Of a stretch of DNA of 64,000 nucleotides, positions 1 to 16,460 are shown one piece after another. The translations under genes and the position numbers were made by a program. The DNA is from Delphinapterus leucas (taxonomy: Eukaryota; Chordata; Mammalia; Artiodactyla; Monodontidae). How positions within the stretch are numbered: the first letter of the stretch is position 1; each line of letters starts with the position of its first letter. Where the stretch lies: positions 14,332,581 through 14,396,580 of the forward strand of contig NW_022098004.1 in NCBI RefSeq assembly GCF_002288925.2. Reading direction: 5' to 3'. The notes beneath the pieces are model-generated. The model had not been told where the DNA came from. It saw only the letters and a program-made list of their open reading frames with translations, and ran no database searches.

Positions 1-19
1 TATCTCCCTTCAATCTTCC

Positions 20-400
20 AGCAGCCCAGTGAGGTAAATTCAGGTATGATCACCATTTTATGGGAACAGAGAGGTTAAGACAACCAATCAAGGCAGACCT
101 GGGGTGAACAGAGGCATCTCACTCCAGCGGCCATGCATCCTTATTTCCAAGACCTCGGATTCTAATGACATGATGAGAGGTAGAAAGCGCAGCACTAAGT
201 CCCACTCTCTACGCTGCGTGGCCATAGCCCAAGGTGAGGTTATGTGATGCTGGATCCTAGAATGGGCGGGAAGGGACTGACCCTGTCGTTTCATAAAGGA
301 GAAACAAACCCAGAAAAGGAAGAGACTTTCTCAAGATCACAGCCAGTCAGTGTCAAAGCTCAGAACAGAGTCCAGGTCCGCTAAGCAGGAGTCTTTGCAC
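20..400 (+). repeat. MIR-type fragments
   Basis: The stretch ACCATTTTATGGGAACAGAG...GGTTAAG (50-78) and the run near 320-395 (AAGATCACAGCCAGTCAGTG, then CAGAGTCCAGGTCCG) match the conserved core and tail of ancient tRNA-derived MIR elements. They are decayed and have no coding content. Confidence 0.5.
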
Positions 401-2790
401 CCACCTGCAAGGCATTCAGGAGTTTAGAGGTAGGGCAAGGCTGCCCCCTGGAGGAAATACTGGAAAACTGCAGGCGTCCCTGTCCTGAGACCCTGGGCAG
501 CTTCACTCTGCATGATGGATTTCCTGACCCTGTACCTCCCTGAGGGTTTCTCCGTCTTTACTAGTGTCCCTCTGCAGAACCCCCCAGGACTCTGTTGATG
601 AAGTCATATCAGGGGTCTAGCATACACAAAGCAGTTTTTCCTCTCACTGCATCCTTGAAATCACTGGCTCAAGAAACACCCAGATAGAGATGGCTTTTCA
701 TGTATGAGGCACGGGGATGGGTGCGTGGGGACAGAATCTGAGAAGGTGACCCTGCCTATCCACATGGAGGTTATGATGTGTTGGGTGTCTCAGACACAAT
801 CTGTGGTGAGCAGAGAGCTGGAATGGGACGGGGAGGCAGGGGAGGAACAGACGCCAACAAAAGAATGGAGGGTGGGACTCATGGGCATCACATCTGAGTT
901 AAGTGTGAAGAGGAAAGGATTTCAGGACTGAAGATGATGGTACAAAATTCCCAGGGAAAGAGGGAAAACAGGGCCAGGGCCTCCCCCCATGTTCCCTGGT
1001 GCCTGCCCTTCCCCTCAGCCCCTCACTGCCCAGCCACCAATGTCCGACTCCTTACAAAGCGCCCTCCCCTGCTGCACCTGCCTCTTCCACAGATCCTCCC
1101 CTACCCAGCCTTGATCACATCTCCTGCAGTCACTCAATCCCAACCCTGAACCCTCAGATCTTCTGGTCCTTTGTAGGCCTGTCTACAGAGAAATCTCTAT
1201 GGTAATCAATCAATAAGCTAAAACTAGTTCTTGTGTACCTGCTGCAGAGGATCGAGAAAATTCCAAACCAACCTCTGCCCCAAAGAAAAAGAAATCATCT
1301 CAGGGGAAGAGTAGAGGTGCAAGGAAGTGATGGAGAGGGAAACATTCTCTGCTAGCTCTGGTCAGCTGTGCAAGGGGAGCCCAGGCCGGAGGGACTTTGG
1401 GGGTGACTGACATCGGATTAGGAGGCGTGGGTAGGTGGCAGGAAGGCAGCAGCAGAGGCTGGGAGGCAGGAAGGCCCTGGGTGGGTCTGCAGGTCAGCGC
1501 ATGGCCTGACTCATCCGGCTGAGAGGCTAAGGGGTAGCCTTATCGACCGAATATTTCCCCAAAGGCACTGAGGAGCCACTCAAGACTGGGACACCTTGAA
1601 AAGTGTGTTTACAGAGATTCCTGGAACAGACCGTGTCCTTTGCTCTGCAGCTTCTCAAGGTGGCGGGGGTGGTAGGAGGGAGCTCTGGCGACACAGCTCT
1701 CACAGCCCCGAGAACCTGTCCCTCTGGGGGAGCTGCCTGTCCTGCAGCCAGTTTCTTCCTCCAGTTCTCGGGGCAGAATTTGTACCACCCCAGGATGACC
1801 GGGAGGGGGAGCCACAAGGTCAAGGCTGGGTAGTGGCCGAGAGAGAAGAGATGCCAAGCCCTGACCCTGTGCCGTGCTCTTTGCTCACTGCACAAGCCCC
1901 CTCCAGCACTGAGTCTAGGCAGGAGGCGTCAGCAGAGAGTGGCTTGGGGGTGGGGTCCAGAACCTCCCCGAGCATGCTTCTGAAAATGGTGTTTCCAGGG
2001 GTGGCTCAGATCCTGCCTGTGCGTCACAGAGCGCCGAGTCAAGGGAGGAGACAGAACTGACATACAGGGAACAACTGACCACAGGATGCAATACCATCAC
2101 TAAGTGCCCTAGGAAATCAGAACAGGAAGGGGGAATCAGTGTGAACAGCTGTCCAAGAGATGACCTGAAACCTGTGTCCAACTGAGCACCGAACCCCTGA
2201 AAGGGGCAAGTGGGGGAAAGGGGCTAGACCCACCAGATATGAAAATACATTGTTTCCCCGGTGGAAACAAGAATTCCACAAGAATTCCACAAAAAGAATA
2301 AGCTGCCCAGTCCAAGGTAGTAATCCTACCCCATAATTATCGTTGGACACATGGGAGCGGGTACTGATTCGTTTGTAGTCATCCCTTCCGGGCATCAGCA
2401 ACAGAAGTTCCCCTGAAGAAGTAAGGAAGGAATGCTTTCTTAGAGATGGTTATATGTTCTGCTCATCTGTCCATTCATCCATTCATCCATCCACCCTGCA
2501 TTCTTATGAAAAGATCTAAAACCTTGCTCCAAGGGAATGCTGCTACTCCTCTGCCCTTCAAAATGCGACGCCCTATATGTAATAAGGAAACAAACAGAAC
2601 CACAAGGTTGAATAAACGACTAAGATGGCAAGTCCAAGACAACCGTAGTTTCTCCCTCCGTTTTCCAACGGAATTCACATCCAAGAGTCTTCTGGAATCT
2701 TCTCTCCTTTCTCCTACCTCACCTCTACGCCCAATCCCGGACCAGGGCCTAGGCAAGTTCACGCCCCCAACTGCTCTGCGCCCCTCTCTC
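400..2790. other. Intergenic, no recognised feature
   Basis: Unique-looking sequence with no exon, repeat or RNA gene that I can support. Open frames here (up to about 150 codons near 1596-2060) lack any recognisable family, domain or codon pattern. A small duplication, AGAATTCCACA twice, occurs at 2269-2292. Confidence 0.5.
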
Positions 2791-2799
2791 CTCTCTCCT

Positions 2800-3330
2800 C
2801 CTCCTCTCCCCACCTGCCCGCGCCCCAGGGCCCTTCCCACCATTCAGGGGCACCCTCGATGCCCACCTGCAGCCGGTGTCGCCCCCTCCAGTCTTCGTCC
2901 ACCCGCCGTTTGTCAGCAATACGAGTCTGAGCTCACGCACCGCGCGCTCAAGCGACGGTGGCCGTCTGGGCGGACGCCCTCGTCTCGGACAGCCGCTCGC
3001 GCCACCTCCTCTGCGCGCTTCGCGTCCCCGCCGCCCGGCCTCGCGCCGAAGCCAGGCGCGTGCCTTCCGGGTTCCCTCGGCGCCTGCGCCCTCGCCTGGC
3101 CCTAGCGTGTTCTGCCCCGCCTCCTCCTGTTCACCCAGCAGAACCCCACCGGCCGCGCCCCTTCCCAATCCCGTCCCCCGGCGCGAGCTGCTGCACGAGC
3201 CCACGTCCTCCCCGGGACCCGCTGCGCTCCCGGCAGGCGCGGGCCACCCTCCCACCGCAAGACGGCGCCTCTCGCCGAAGAGCGATCCTCCTTCCCCACG
3301 TGTCCGGGGACCTGCCGGATTTCTGCCGGG
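2800..3330. promoter_or_regulatory. Orphan CpG island
   Basis: About 530 bp of very high GC content with dense CpG (for example 2930-3080 and 3170-3260), flanked by ordinary sequence. Overlapping open frames on both strands reflect the lack of stops in GC-rich DNA; none resembles a known protein. It lies downstream of the TLE gene's 3' end, so it does not serve that gene. It may be the promoter of a gene or non-coding RNA whose body I cannot recognise. Confidence 0.6.
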
Positions 3331-3418
3331 AGACACTGACACTTGGGAGGCGGCTTGGCCAGAGGAATGGGCTGCAGGCACTTTCCCTTTATTGATAAGG
3401 AAGACTTTTTCTATATTT

Positions 3419-3491
3419 GCCTTCTTGGTGCAGTGGGAAGCGCGTCAGTCTCATAATCTGAAGGTCTTGAGTTCGAGCTTCAGAGAACTCA
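3419..3491 (+). tRNA. tRNA-Met(CAT)-like gene, probably a pseudogene
   Basis: The 73 bases align with mammalian elongator tRNA-Met. The anticodon arm GTCAGTCTCATAATCTGAAG is nearly identical, with anticodon CAT, and an A-box-like D arm (GTGCAGTGGGAAGCGC) and B-box-like GTTCGAGCTTC are present. The T stem pairs only with wobbles. In the acceptor stem (GCCTTCT against AGAACTC) pairs 2 and 3 are mismatched, so aminoacylation and function are doubtful. The sequence sits 90 bp past a CpG island. Decayed gene is favoured over functional gene. Confidence 0.6.
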
Positions 3492-4912
3492 TGGCGTTTT
3501 GCTGCCATTCACAGAAAATAATCTGCATTCTGGGATGGTGTTTACAGAGGCCCCGCGGGGCCCAGCATGTAAAGGGAATTCCACGTGCTGCCAGAGGACA
3601 TAAGTAAATGCTTAGGTCCACACAGAGCCCATTCAACCGCAAGCCACGGCCACGAGGGACGATCATTGTCCCCTCTACCATAATAATAAGATAAAAACCC
3701 GTAAATGTGAAAACGTGCGGCATCGGCGCGACTGCAAGAAAATGGACACTGCGCTGCTGAATGGTTCAATTCCTCTCGCAACATCCGTGAAAAATCTCGG
3801 TCTCCGAGATCACTTCCGATCTCCTTTTTCCCCAGCTTCCTCTACTCGAAGCAAGGCCGTGTCTCCACGTTCTTCTTCGGCTGTCTCCGGAGACTGTATT
3901 CTCGCTCCAGTCCAGACCCAGCTTTCAAGACCGGCTGTCAGTGCCGGTCCCCTACGTGGCCCCGGAAAGCAAGGTGGGGCGACATTGATGAGCCGGGAAT
4001 GGCCAAGCTCTAACTATAGCTTTAGCTGAATCCTTCGGTTTATGATTATTCAGTTTACAATAGCTTCCAGTTACTTTGTGATTTAGCCTCTACTAATTAT
4101 TTAGAAATATATTTCTTAATTTCCAAAATAGGGAAATTTCTAGTTTTCTTTTTATTATTTATTTCTACCTTAATTGCATTATGGTCGTAGAATATATTCT
4201 GTAAGAATTAAATACTCTGAAATTTATGGCTCAGTATTTGGTCAGGTTTTGTGTTTCTTTGTTATTATTATTATATAATTTTATTTATACTAGATTAATA
4301 TCAAATTAAACAATATACTATTAATAATGAGTTAATAATAAAAGTATGTCAATTATAAATATAAATAATAAAATTTATTAAACTTATTATATATTATTAT
4401 ACTCTATTATTCCAGTATTTTTCCTCTATTAGTTTGGAAGCTGTACCGTTGTTTCATATTCTTTTAGTAATTAATCTTGAAATTACAACACTACTCCTTG
4501 ATTTATCAAGACTACTATTAATTTGGAGTTTTACCTTCTTTCCAGAAAAAAAAAAATTTACAGTTGTTTTACTTTATCATTTCCAGTTATTACCCTCCCA
4601 ACTTACATTTGTTTTCAATTCTCTTGGGTATATATCTAGGAATCGAATTGCTGGGTCACATGGTAACTCTATGTTTAGCACTTTGAAAAGCTACCAAACT
4701 GTTTTTCAAAGTGGCTGCGATGTGTTTTACAATCCCACCAGCAAGGTATGGGGGTTCCAATTTCTCCATGTCCTCAGCAACACTTGTTATTGTCTGTCCT
4801 TTTTATTCTAGCCATCCTAGCACATGTGAAGTGACATCTCACTGAGGGTTTGGTTTGCATTTCCCTCATGATGTTGAACATCCTTTCCTGTGCTTATTGC
4901 CATTTGTATATC

Positions 4913-5118
4913 TTTTTTTTTTTTTTGCAGTACGCGGGCCTCTCACTGTTGTGGCCTCTCCCGTTGCGGAGCACAGGCTCCGGACGCGCAGGCTCAGCGG
5001 CCATGGCTCACGGGCCCAGCCGCTCTGCAGCATGTGGGATCTTCCCGGACCGGGGCACGAACCCATGCGCCCTGCATTGGCAGGCGGACTCTCAACCACT
5101 GCGCCACCAGGGAAGCCC
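4913..5118 (-). mobile_element. Cetacean tRNA-derived (CHR-type) SINE
   Basis: The inverted copy begins with a T run and ends GCCACCAGGGAAGCCC. The GCGGGCCTCTCACTGTTGTG body is the cetacean-enriched form. Imperfect target duplications (TGTATATCTTT / TGTATACCTTC) flank it. Confidence 0.85.
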
Positions 5119-5323
5119 TGTATACCTTCTTTATAGAAATGTCTATTCATATCCTCTGCCCTTTTAAAAATTGGTTTACTTGTCTTTTATTGTTGAGTTG
5201 TAAGACTTCTTTACACCTTTTGGATATAAATCCCTTACCAGAAATATTTTTGCACATGTTTTCTCCCCTTCTGTGGGCTTTCTTTTCACTTTGTTGATGG
5301 CTTCTTTCGAAGCACTCATTTTT

Positions 5324-5522
5324 TTATTTTTATTTTTTATTTTTTGCGGTACGCGAGCCTCTCACTTCTGTGGCCTCTCCCGTTGTGGAGCACAGGCTCA
5401 GCGGCCATGGCTCACGGGCCTAGCCGCTCCGCGGCATGTGGGATCCTCCCGGACCGAGGCACGAACCCATGTCCCCTGCATCGGCAGGCGGACTCTCAAC
5501 CACTGCGCCACCAGGGAAGCCC
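5324..5522 (-). mobile_element. Cetacean tRNA-derived (CHR-type) SINE with perfect target duplication
   Basis: Inverted copy with the GCGGTACGCGAGCCTCTCAC body. It is flanked by a 16-bp direct repeat CGAAGCACTCATTTTT (5308-5323 and 5523-5538), which proves insertion into the older L1. Confidence 0.9.
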
Positions 5523-6249
5523 CGAAGCACTCATTTTTGACAAACCTTATTTTTGAAGAAATAAACATTGCAGATAGAGTTGAAGCTCCCTTTATATCCT
5601 TTTATGATCCAATTTCTCTACCTCTGTCTCCATAGTTTACCACCATTGTGAATTTGATCTTTATAATTCCCTACATTAAAAAAAAAGTGTGTAAAATACA
5701 CATAACATAAAATTTATCATCTTAACCATTTTAAAGTATACAGGTCAGTGACATTAAGCACATCCACACCGTTGTGCAACCATCACCACCATCCATCTCC
5801 AGAACTTTGTTCATCTTGCAAAACCAAAACTCTGTACCCATTAATCTTCCATTTCCCCCTCCCCTCAGCTCCTTGTAACCACCATTCTACTGCCTGTCTC
5901 TGTGTATGACCTCTCTTAAGTACCTCATATGAGTGGAACCATACAGTATTGTCCTTTTGTGTTTGACTTATTTCACTTAGCATGTCTTCAAGTTTCATCC
6001 ATGTTGTAGCAAATGTCAGAATTTCCTTCCTTTCAAAGGCTGAATAATATTCCATTATATATATTTTATATATATAACAATATCACATTTTGTTTATCCA
6101 TTCATCCATCGATGGACACTTGTTATAGAGACACTGGGAGTCTTATTGTTACTATAGCCCAGTAGGATAGACCTACTGTTGGACTCTACCGGCTGTATTA
6201 TATTTTTCAATGGATGCTAAATAAATATATTATTTAGAGGCACGCTGGC

Positions 6250-6474
6250 TACAGGAGTCAGCAAACTACAGTCAGCAGACCAAATCTGGCCCACTGCTTG
6301 TTTTCATAAATAAAGTTTTATTGGCACACAGTTGCATTCACTTATCTGTTGCCTATAGCAGCTTTCATGCTACAGCAGCAGAGTTGAGTAATTGGGACGA
6401 AGACCACAGGGCAAAGCCTAAAATATTTACTATCTGGCCCTTTAAGTAAAAGTTTGCTATTTCCAGGGCTATAG
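6250..6474 (+). mobile_element. MER-class DNA transposon fossil (probably hAT)
   Basis: Starts CAGGAGTCAGCAAACTACAG and ends AAGTTTGCTATTTCC, a decayed terminal inverted repeat pair. The interior CCAAATCTGGCCCACTGC and AATAAAGTTTTATTGGCACA are typical of a common mammalian non-autonomous hAT element. The subfamily is uncertain. Confidence 0.6.
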
Positions 6475-7650
6475 TAACAAATAGGCTCCAACATGTATAA
6501 CAATTCTAATACAAGTTTCTCTCCCATGAAATAACCCAAAGGGGGAAGCTTTTCTCCACATGTGATTTGTGGACACGGGATGCTTCCATCTCATTGTTTT
6601 GCAATCCCCTCGGGCCTTCACATCGCTTGCCTGGAGCTGGTCGAAGGGGACAGAGAGCCTGGAGGGGACACCCCACTCCTTTAGCATTGGCCCGGAAAGG
6701 AGACACATTCTTCATTCATGATCCATCAGCAAGAACTAGGACCCAATAATATTTCAATGCAAAAGACGGTAATTTTGTCCCTGGCTTTGTGCCTCTTCCG
6801 GTGAACTCTAAGCTACAAACGTTAGTGGACAGCTAGCTGTCTCAGCCATGCCAACACCAAGCAAAGAGGCGGGAGGATGGAAAAGACCAGAAAGCAGGCC
6901 TTTATGGCTTGGTTCAGGGAGCTGGGGCTTTTTCAGCCTGGCAAAGGCCAGACAAAATATCACACCCACCAACGTGAGGAAGTTGCCTGGAAACAGAGAC
7001 AGGCAGCTTTTGACCGGCACAAAATGCCAGAATTAGGATCGGGACTTTGAAAGCCTCAGATAAAGCGAGGTTTCACGAAGTAGGTAGTTAAAAGGACAGC
7101 TCTTCCTGGGATATGGTTAGACCAGTGACTGGAGTCTTAACCTGCGTCAAGAGTTGGGTGTTGTTGGTCTACCAACACGCTGATACAATCTGAAAGTTTG
7201 TACGTGGACATACGTTGCTTCTTGAGCTTTCTTAAGAGTCCAAGAATTCCAGAAAAGTTATAAACGAAACTAAGTCTCGTCTAAAATTCCTTCCCCAACC
7301 TGGAATTTGCTGAAAGGGGGCATAAGCAGCCCATCACAACGAGTTTGTTGTTTGAAATAACTGACCGGGTATCCAAGCCATTTTGGTTTTTGCTTTTCCA
7401 TTTTATCAATTACAAAATAAAGAAATCAGTGGTAGAAAAAATAACAAAGGAAAAATCCCTAAGTTACATAATAAAAACCTGGAGAACAGGCCAGGTGTGT
7501 GCTGGGTGGGAGGGGAATGGACAGATGACCGGCCAGGGAGGAGAAGGTGGGGCTGTGGGAGGTGTTAGAGTTGCCTGGCACCCCAAGGTCACCCTCCGAG
7601 CACACTGGTCTTCTTTGGGTCTTCACCAGCAGGACCGTGGCTTGCAAGCT

Positions 7651-11177
<3,527 letters not shown>

Positions 11178-11508
11178 CTGTAGCAAGAGAGAGAAAAGAT
11201 GCTGACACGCAGACACAATGTTCCGGGTCTATTGAGAAGACTCAGAGAACACTCCTCCGGGGGAGAGGATTCAAAAGACTGGTCACCAACTAACTTGTGA
11301 TACTACATGTTGGCAGCAATGGTGTTGAGGGTAAAATTTCACATGCACGTTTTGAGATGTTAGTACCAGATAAGTTATGTTTTTCCTTCTAGACACACAG
11401 ACTGCATTCCCCATCCTCTAAAATCAAATTCACCCTTTAATCTGACCGTATACTTTTCAAATGAGGGCTCACCCCCAACCCCCACCACGAGTAATATAAA
11501 CAAGAGGT

Positions 11509-11720
11509 GGGACTTCCCTGGTGGTGTAGTGGCTAAGACTCCAAGCTCCCAATGCAGGGGGCCTGGGTTCGATCCCTGGTCAGGGAAGTAGATCCCACAT
11601 GCATGCCACAACTAAGAGTTCACATACCACAACTAAGGAGACCACGTGCCACAACTAAGGAGCATGCCTGCTGCAACTAAGACCCCATGCAACCAAATAA
11701 ATAAATATTTAAAAAAAAAA
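11509..11720 (+). mobile_element. Cetartiodactyl tRNA-derived SINE
   Basis: Begins GGGACTTCCCTGGTGGTGTA, has a B-box GGTTCGATCC, and ends with CAACTAAG repeats and an A-rich tail. It lies upstream of the TLE-like ATG exon. Confidence 0.85.
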
Positions 11721-11732
11721 GAAGAATGGCTA

Positions 11733-12026
11733 ACTTTTAAAAAAATAAATTTATTTATTTTCGGCTGCGTTGGGTCTTCGTTGCTGCGCGTGGGCTTTCT
11801 CTAGTTGTGGCGAGCAGGGGCTACTCTTCGTTGTGATGCACGGGCTTCTCACTGCAGCAGCTTCTCTTGTTGCAGAGCACAGCTCTAGGCACGTGGGCTT
11901 CCGTAGTTGTGGCATGCGGGCTTAGTTGCTCCATGGCATGTGGGATCTTCCCAGACCAGAGCTCGAGCCCGTGTCCCCTGCCTTGGCAGGCGGATTCTTA
12001 ACCACTGTGCCACCAGGGAAGCCCCT
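11733..12026 (-). mobile_element. Cetartiodactyl tRNA-derived SINE, full length, inverted
   Basis: A T-rich start (AAATTTATTTATTTTCGGCTG) runs to CCACCAGGGAAGCCCC. The perfect target duplication AGAATGGCTA (11723-11732 and 12027-12036) is present. A (GAAAAA)n run follows at 12040-12067. Confidence 0.9.
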
Positions 12027-12879
12027 AGAATGGCTATTAAGAAAGAAAAAGAAAAAGAAAAAGAAACAGGAGGGCAACAGGAAACTGCACACACATCGCA
12101 GTGTCTCTTGCCACCCTGCCCCAGAGGGGAACGCGTGGAAGAACTCAGCGGTCCTGCAAACAAGACGTTCCCTTTGGATGGGGCGAGGCTGCAGAATGAT
12201 GAAGAGTCTGGCTGGCGGTGACTTAATCTTTCCCATCCTAGGGGATAATTCTGAGAACTGAATGGAATCATGCGTGTAGAATACTCGTAATTATATCAGG
12301 CCAGTGGCAAACACTCAATACATGGCAGACAGTGCGTTTATTTGGAGGCTGTGCCAGGGACCAGAGCTTTGAGGGTTTAAGGCAGACCAAATGCCTTCCT
12401 TCAGGCTGCCCAATAGCTATCCCCAGAAGGTCCTGAGGAGACCCAGTGTTCCATTCTCAGGACGTATTAGAAGCTTCAGGGAGAAGACGATGTGCAAGGC
12501 TGGGGAGGGGATCCTCCAACTGGAACCAATGCCTTGAAGACCAGGCTCAATCCTTGGCTCTCAGACACCCGGGGGTACCCACGCTGCCTGCCCTTGGGAA
12601 GACGTGAGGGCAGCTATATGGCCAGACTCCACTCCTCTTGACACTTGGAGGTCTCACTGTGTCTTTGGCCCTGAACCAAATACTTTACATAGTTGGTCCC
12701 ATTTCATCCACACAACTGTGTGGGCCACATTTTACAGGTTTTAAACACTGAAGCTCTGAGCAGGTGAGCAAATAGCTAGAAAGCACGGAGAAGAGATTCA
12801 AATTCTGCCCTGTCTGGTTCTCAGCAGTCTGCTTTCTACTTCCCCATCAGAGGAAGGAAGGCAGTATCCACCACAGTGA

Positions 12880-13360
12880 CAGTGCAATTACCCTCTGACC
12901 CAGCACTTCCACTTTCAGGAATTTATCCTAAAGGTGCCCTCAGATAAAAATCCATGTCTAAACTGAAGCATCACAGCATTGCTTACGATAGTAGATGACA
13001 AAGCCAAAGTCCATAAGAAGGGACTGGTGAGATAAGTCACAGTATATGCATGAAGTGGAATATGACACAACTGTTAAAAATAACAAGGACACTTACATCT
13101 GGACAAGGAAAATCCCAAGGTCAGTTAATGGGGGAGGGGTGGATTCAATGCACATAATGCACAGATTTGCTGTAAAAAGATGGAAATTAGAACCTATCTT
13201 TGCATATGTTTGTATGCACATAAGAAATTAAGAAGGGCATTGCCCTTGGGGATAGAAATGGGCAAGTAGGAGAGAGGAATGGGAGGAAGGTTTGTCACCG
13301 CAGAACTTGGGATAGCTTTTGCATGTCTGTGGCTATTTAAACCTAAATTAAAATTGTTGG
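12880..13360 (+). mobile_element. Ancient L1 3' fragment
   Basis: CTCTGACCCAGCACTTCCAC, then GGAATTTATCCTAAAGGTGC and GAAGTGGAATATGACACAAC, resembles the end of old L1M/HAL1 elements. Heavily decayed. Confidence 0.55.
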
Positions 13361-13369
13361 GCCATAAGC

Positions 13370-15930
13370 CTTTTTCTTCAACCAAGTCCTTTCTTTGTCA
13401 TCTTCCCCCAACTGACAATTTGGGGTCCTCATGAGTCTTAGTTACTTGTTTAAATAATTTAGCAAATTGGCCCAGACACGCAGCAGTCTCCTTTAACTGG
13501 GACCCCGGGGCTGCCTCGGCCCCGGGGAGGGTGAAAGCGCGGAGGACGCACATTCCCAGCCCAGGGTGAAGAGGATGGGCAAAGAGAGATGGGCAGCAGC
13601 CCAGGCTCACGTGTGGGTAAACCTTAAAGACAGGGAGGCCATTTAACCAGGATTCCATGGGTGAGGGGGACTTCACCCTAAGAATAAGACAAGGCTTTCT
13701 AGAAAGTGTACAAGGAAGAGTCAGTATCACCGATTCCCCTCTCCACTCTACCCTCAGAGCTGGGAATACAGGCAACCCTTCTTTCTCAAGCTTCAACACA
13801 AAATGCTAGGGCTGGGGTCCACCCTGCCAGCAAGACGAGCACTCACCAGTCCCCCGCAGCATGCAACTCACCTCTGAAGGCAGGTCAGACCCTGGAGATG
13901 GGAGGTCAGAACTGCGCCCAGCTAGTGCGCTGGGAAGACCTTCCTCCAGCCCCGGTCCGCCCCTCCCACACCCAGGTACTGCCCCTTCCCCTGCAGTGCT
14001 GCTACTTTACACTAATTGATAATCAAGCCCTGGGTCAGAACCTGGGTCAGGTGCAGGGCCCTGAATGGCTCATCAATTACCAGGCGTGGCCTCAGCCAGC
14101 ACCGGCCACACAGCCACTTGCTGGGCTGCCAGGTCTGATAATGCTTGAGTCCTGGGATAAGACGGGGTGTACCAAGTAAATTCACAGCAGGAGGCCAGGT
14201 GGAGTGAGACATTTTTCAGGGGATGAGTCTTTGGGTTGGATTCTGGGCGCCCCACAAGAGCCAGTGTTTGTGCAAAAATGGAGAGTCGGGTTGAGCTGCA
14301 CCCAAGAGCAGTTTCAAATTCTCATCTCCAGGTGAATCCCCTTTGCTTGGGGAGACCGGCTCAGTCATCTCTCATCTCTCACCAGTGTCTCTGAAAGGGA
14401 AGATCAGGGAAGACTTTCTTCTCTGCGGTGGCCTCATCGTGATTCTTACATTGCAGCACTCGGAACTCCCTGGAGGGCTTGTTAGAACAGAGCGCTGGGC
14501 CCACCCCCAGGAGATTCTTTTTCTGTGGGTCTGGGGTGGGGTCTGAGACTTGGTATCTCTGGCAACCTCCCCGGTGAGGGTGACACTGGGGCTGCTGGTC
14601 TGGGGACCCCATTGGAGAAGTACTCTGTCTGGTGGTCCCTTTCTGGCAGGAGAGGAAGGGGTGGTGAGGCCAGATCCTCTCCTGCTCTGCTCCCCTCATT
14701 CACCTCTGGCCACTGGCCACCCCTCCCACTGAATGCACTCTTTTTCTGTTTTTTCTCACTCATCGGCTTCCTTCTTTTGAAGCAGAAGTTCTGAAATGGC
14801 TGCTGCTTAGAAAGAAATCTTTTACCACCCCTGACCTCCAATCTCTAAAGCTCTCTGTCTCTCCCTTTCTCTCTCCCCCTTCCTGTACACAGCCCTTGTC
14901 CCCAAAACTGTAATGGCTGCCTAGGGCCTTCCAGACAATGCCTGTATTTAAGATCCATCCCCATCCAGGCCCAGCGTGTTCTCACTTTTCCTGTGATTAT
15001 ACCCTAACTTGACCCCCAATGTACTTGACTGTACATTTCCACCCTCATGCTGTTCCCTCATCCAGAAATGCTGTTCCCTGCCCATTCATGTATTAAATAT
15101 GTGATCCCATATACTCTGAGCAATGTGCCAGGGCCTGTGCACAGTGTCAGAGATCAGCCTAACACCTGGCCCAAGTCCTTGGGGAGCTTCAATCTGAGAG
15201 GAGGGATAGGGGTTGGCGGTCTTGATATATATACACATAACCCCCCATATGATACATGATCCACTTTTGGAAAATTATCTCTTTTTTGATTCCCATAGGA
15301 AACACAACAATGTGGGATACCGGCATGGATTTGATCCCCAATTTAGAAATATGAGAATTAATTTAGGGTGTCGGAAACTCAGAGAGACTTGTCCAAGATC
15401 TCACTAAACAGGTGGAAAAGCCAGGATCCAAATCCAGGCCTATATGATGTTTACAAGGAAGTCTGTGGGAAAGTGGATTGAATCATAGAAGCTCTTTCTC
15501 TATGCTGGATACGAACCTTTTGTCAGCTGTGCAGACTGTGTATGTCTCTACCACTCGGTGGCTGGCTTTCTAACTCTTTTAATGGTGTCTTTAGATGAGC
15601 AGAAGTTCTCGATTTTTTTTTTTTTAGCAAAAAAAGTTCTCGATTTTAATTCAATCCAGTTTATCTTTTCTTTTAAGGTTTGTTATTTTAGAATCCTATT
15701 TAGGAAATATTTGCTGCCCCCAATGTCATGATGATGTGCTCTTTTGTTTCTTCTAGCAGCTTCTCTATTTTACCTTTCACATCTAGATCTATGAAATTTA
15801 GGAACTTGGCACTATCTAGAAAGGGTTGCAGGGAACACAGAGGGTCCAGGACTGAGGCCTGGGCCTCTCTCAATGGAAGGCAATGGGTGCAGGGGCGAGG
15901 AGCCCGGCCCTTCTGTCAAACTGTCATGAT
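13370..15930. other. Intergenic, no recognised gene
   Basis: Mostly unique sequence. A pyrimidine tract (CTCTCTGTCTCTCCCTTTCT) lies at 14850-14881. No exon with family resemblance was found. Confidence 0.45.
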
Positions 15931-16460
15931 TTGAAACCCAGGCCTGTCACTTCAAAGCAGCATGAGTTTTGATAGCTTGCCAGCCTGTGCCTCAGTTTTC
16001 TCATCTATAAAATGGAGATGAGGAGATTACATTCCTCCTAAAGCTGTGGTCAGACCTGGAGGTTAACAGGGCTTTGATGCTGCCAGGCTTCAAGTCAAGG
16101 CTCATTCAGGGTTAGCAATTCTTAGGAGACTGAGGAAGAGGAAAGAAAGAGAGAGGTGAGAGAGGTCAGTGGGAGGAACCTAGTGGTCAGCGAGGCAGCC
16201 CATGGAGAAGAGCGTTTGTAGAAGGGGCCTAGGGTCTGGATCATAATCCAGAGCATTGTTAGGCACTGGACATGCATTTTCTGCATTATCACAGCCCACT
16301 CTCAGAGCTGACCCAGGAGGGAGGTTTACACTGAAAGGCTCAGAAAGTTTAAGTAACCTGCTCAGGATGGCACAGCAAGGAAGGGCTGGAGTTAGGGTTT
16401 GAGGCCAGGTCCTCACAACCCCACACAGCCCTCCACCAGGCTGCAGGGAGACAGAGGAGG
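15930..16460. repeat. MIR elements
   Basis: Two ancient MIR copies: CCTCAGTTTTCTCATCTATA (15992-16011) and, inverted relative to it, GAAAGTTTAAGTAACCTGCT with CACAGCAAGGAAGGGCTGGA (16345-16390). Confidence 0.6.

Larger units (their letters stand above)
4100..6070 (-). mobile_element. Old L1 fragments, reverse orientation, with two nested SINEs
   Basis: Read on the minus strand this is L1 ORF2-end and 3' sequence. The plus strand shows GGTATATATCTAGGAATCGA, ATTGCTGGGTCACATGGTAA (4627-4663) and TGAGTGGAACCATACAGTAT (5930-5949), typical of L1M-class elements. It is broken by SINEs at 4913-5118 and 5324-5522. No usable reading frame remains. Confidence 0.7.

Noticed and set aside
2446..3607. Open frames of 200-240 codons on both strands
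   Set aside because: They lie in a CpG island where stop codons are rare; Pro/Arg-rich composition in every frame and no family resemblance.
11926..12261. Open frames over the SINE at 11.7-12.0 kb
   Set aside because: They read through a tRNA-derived SINE and a GAAAAA repeat; similar frames recur in every SINE copy in the window.
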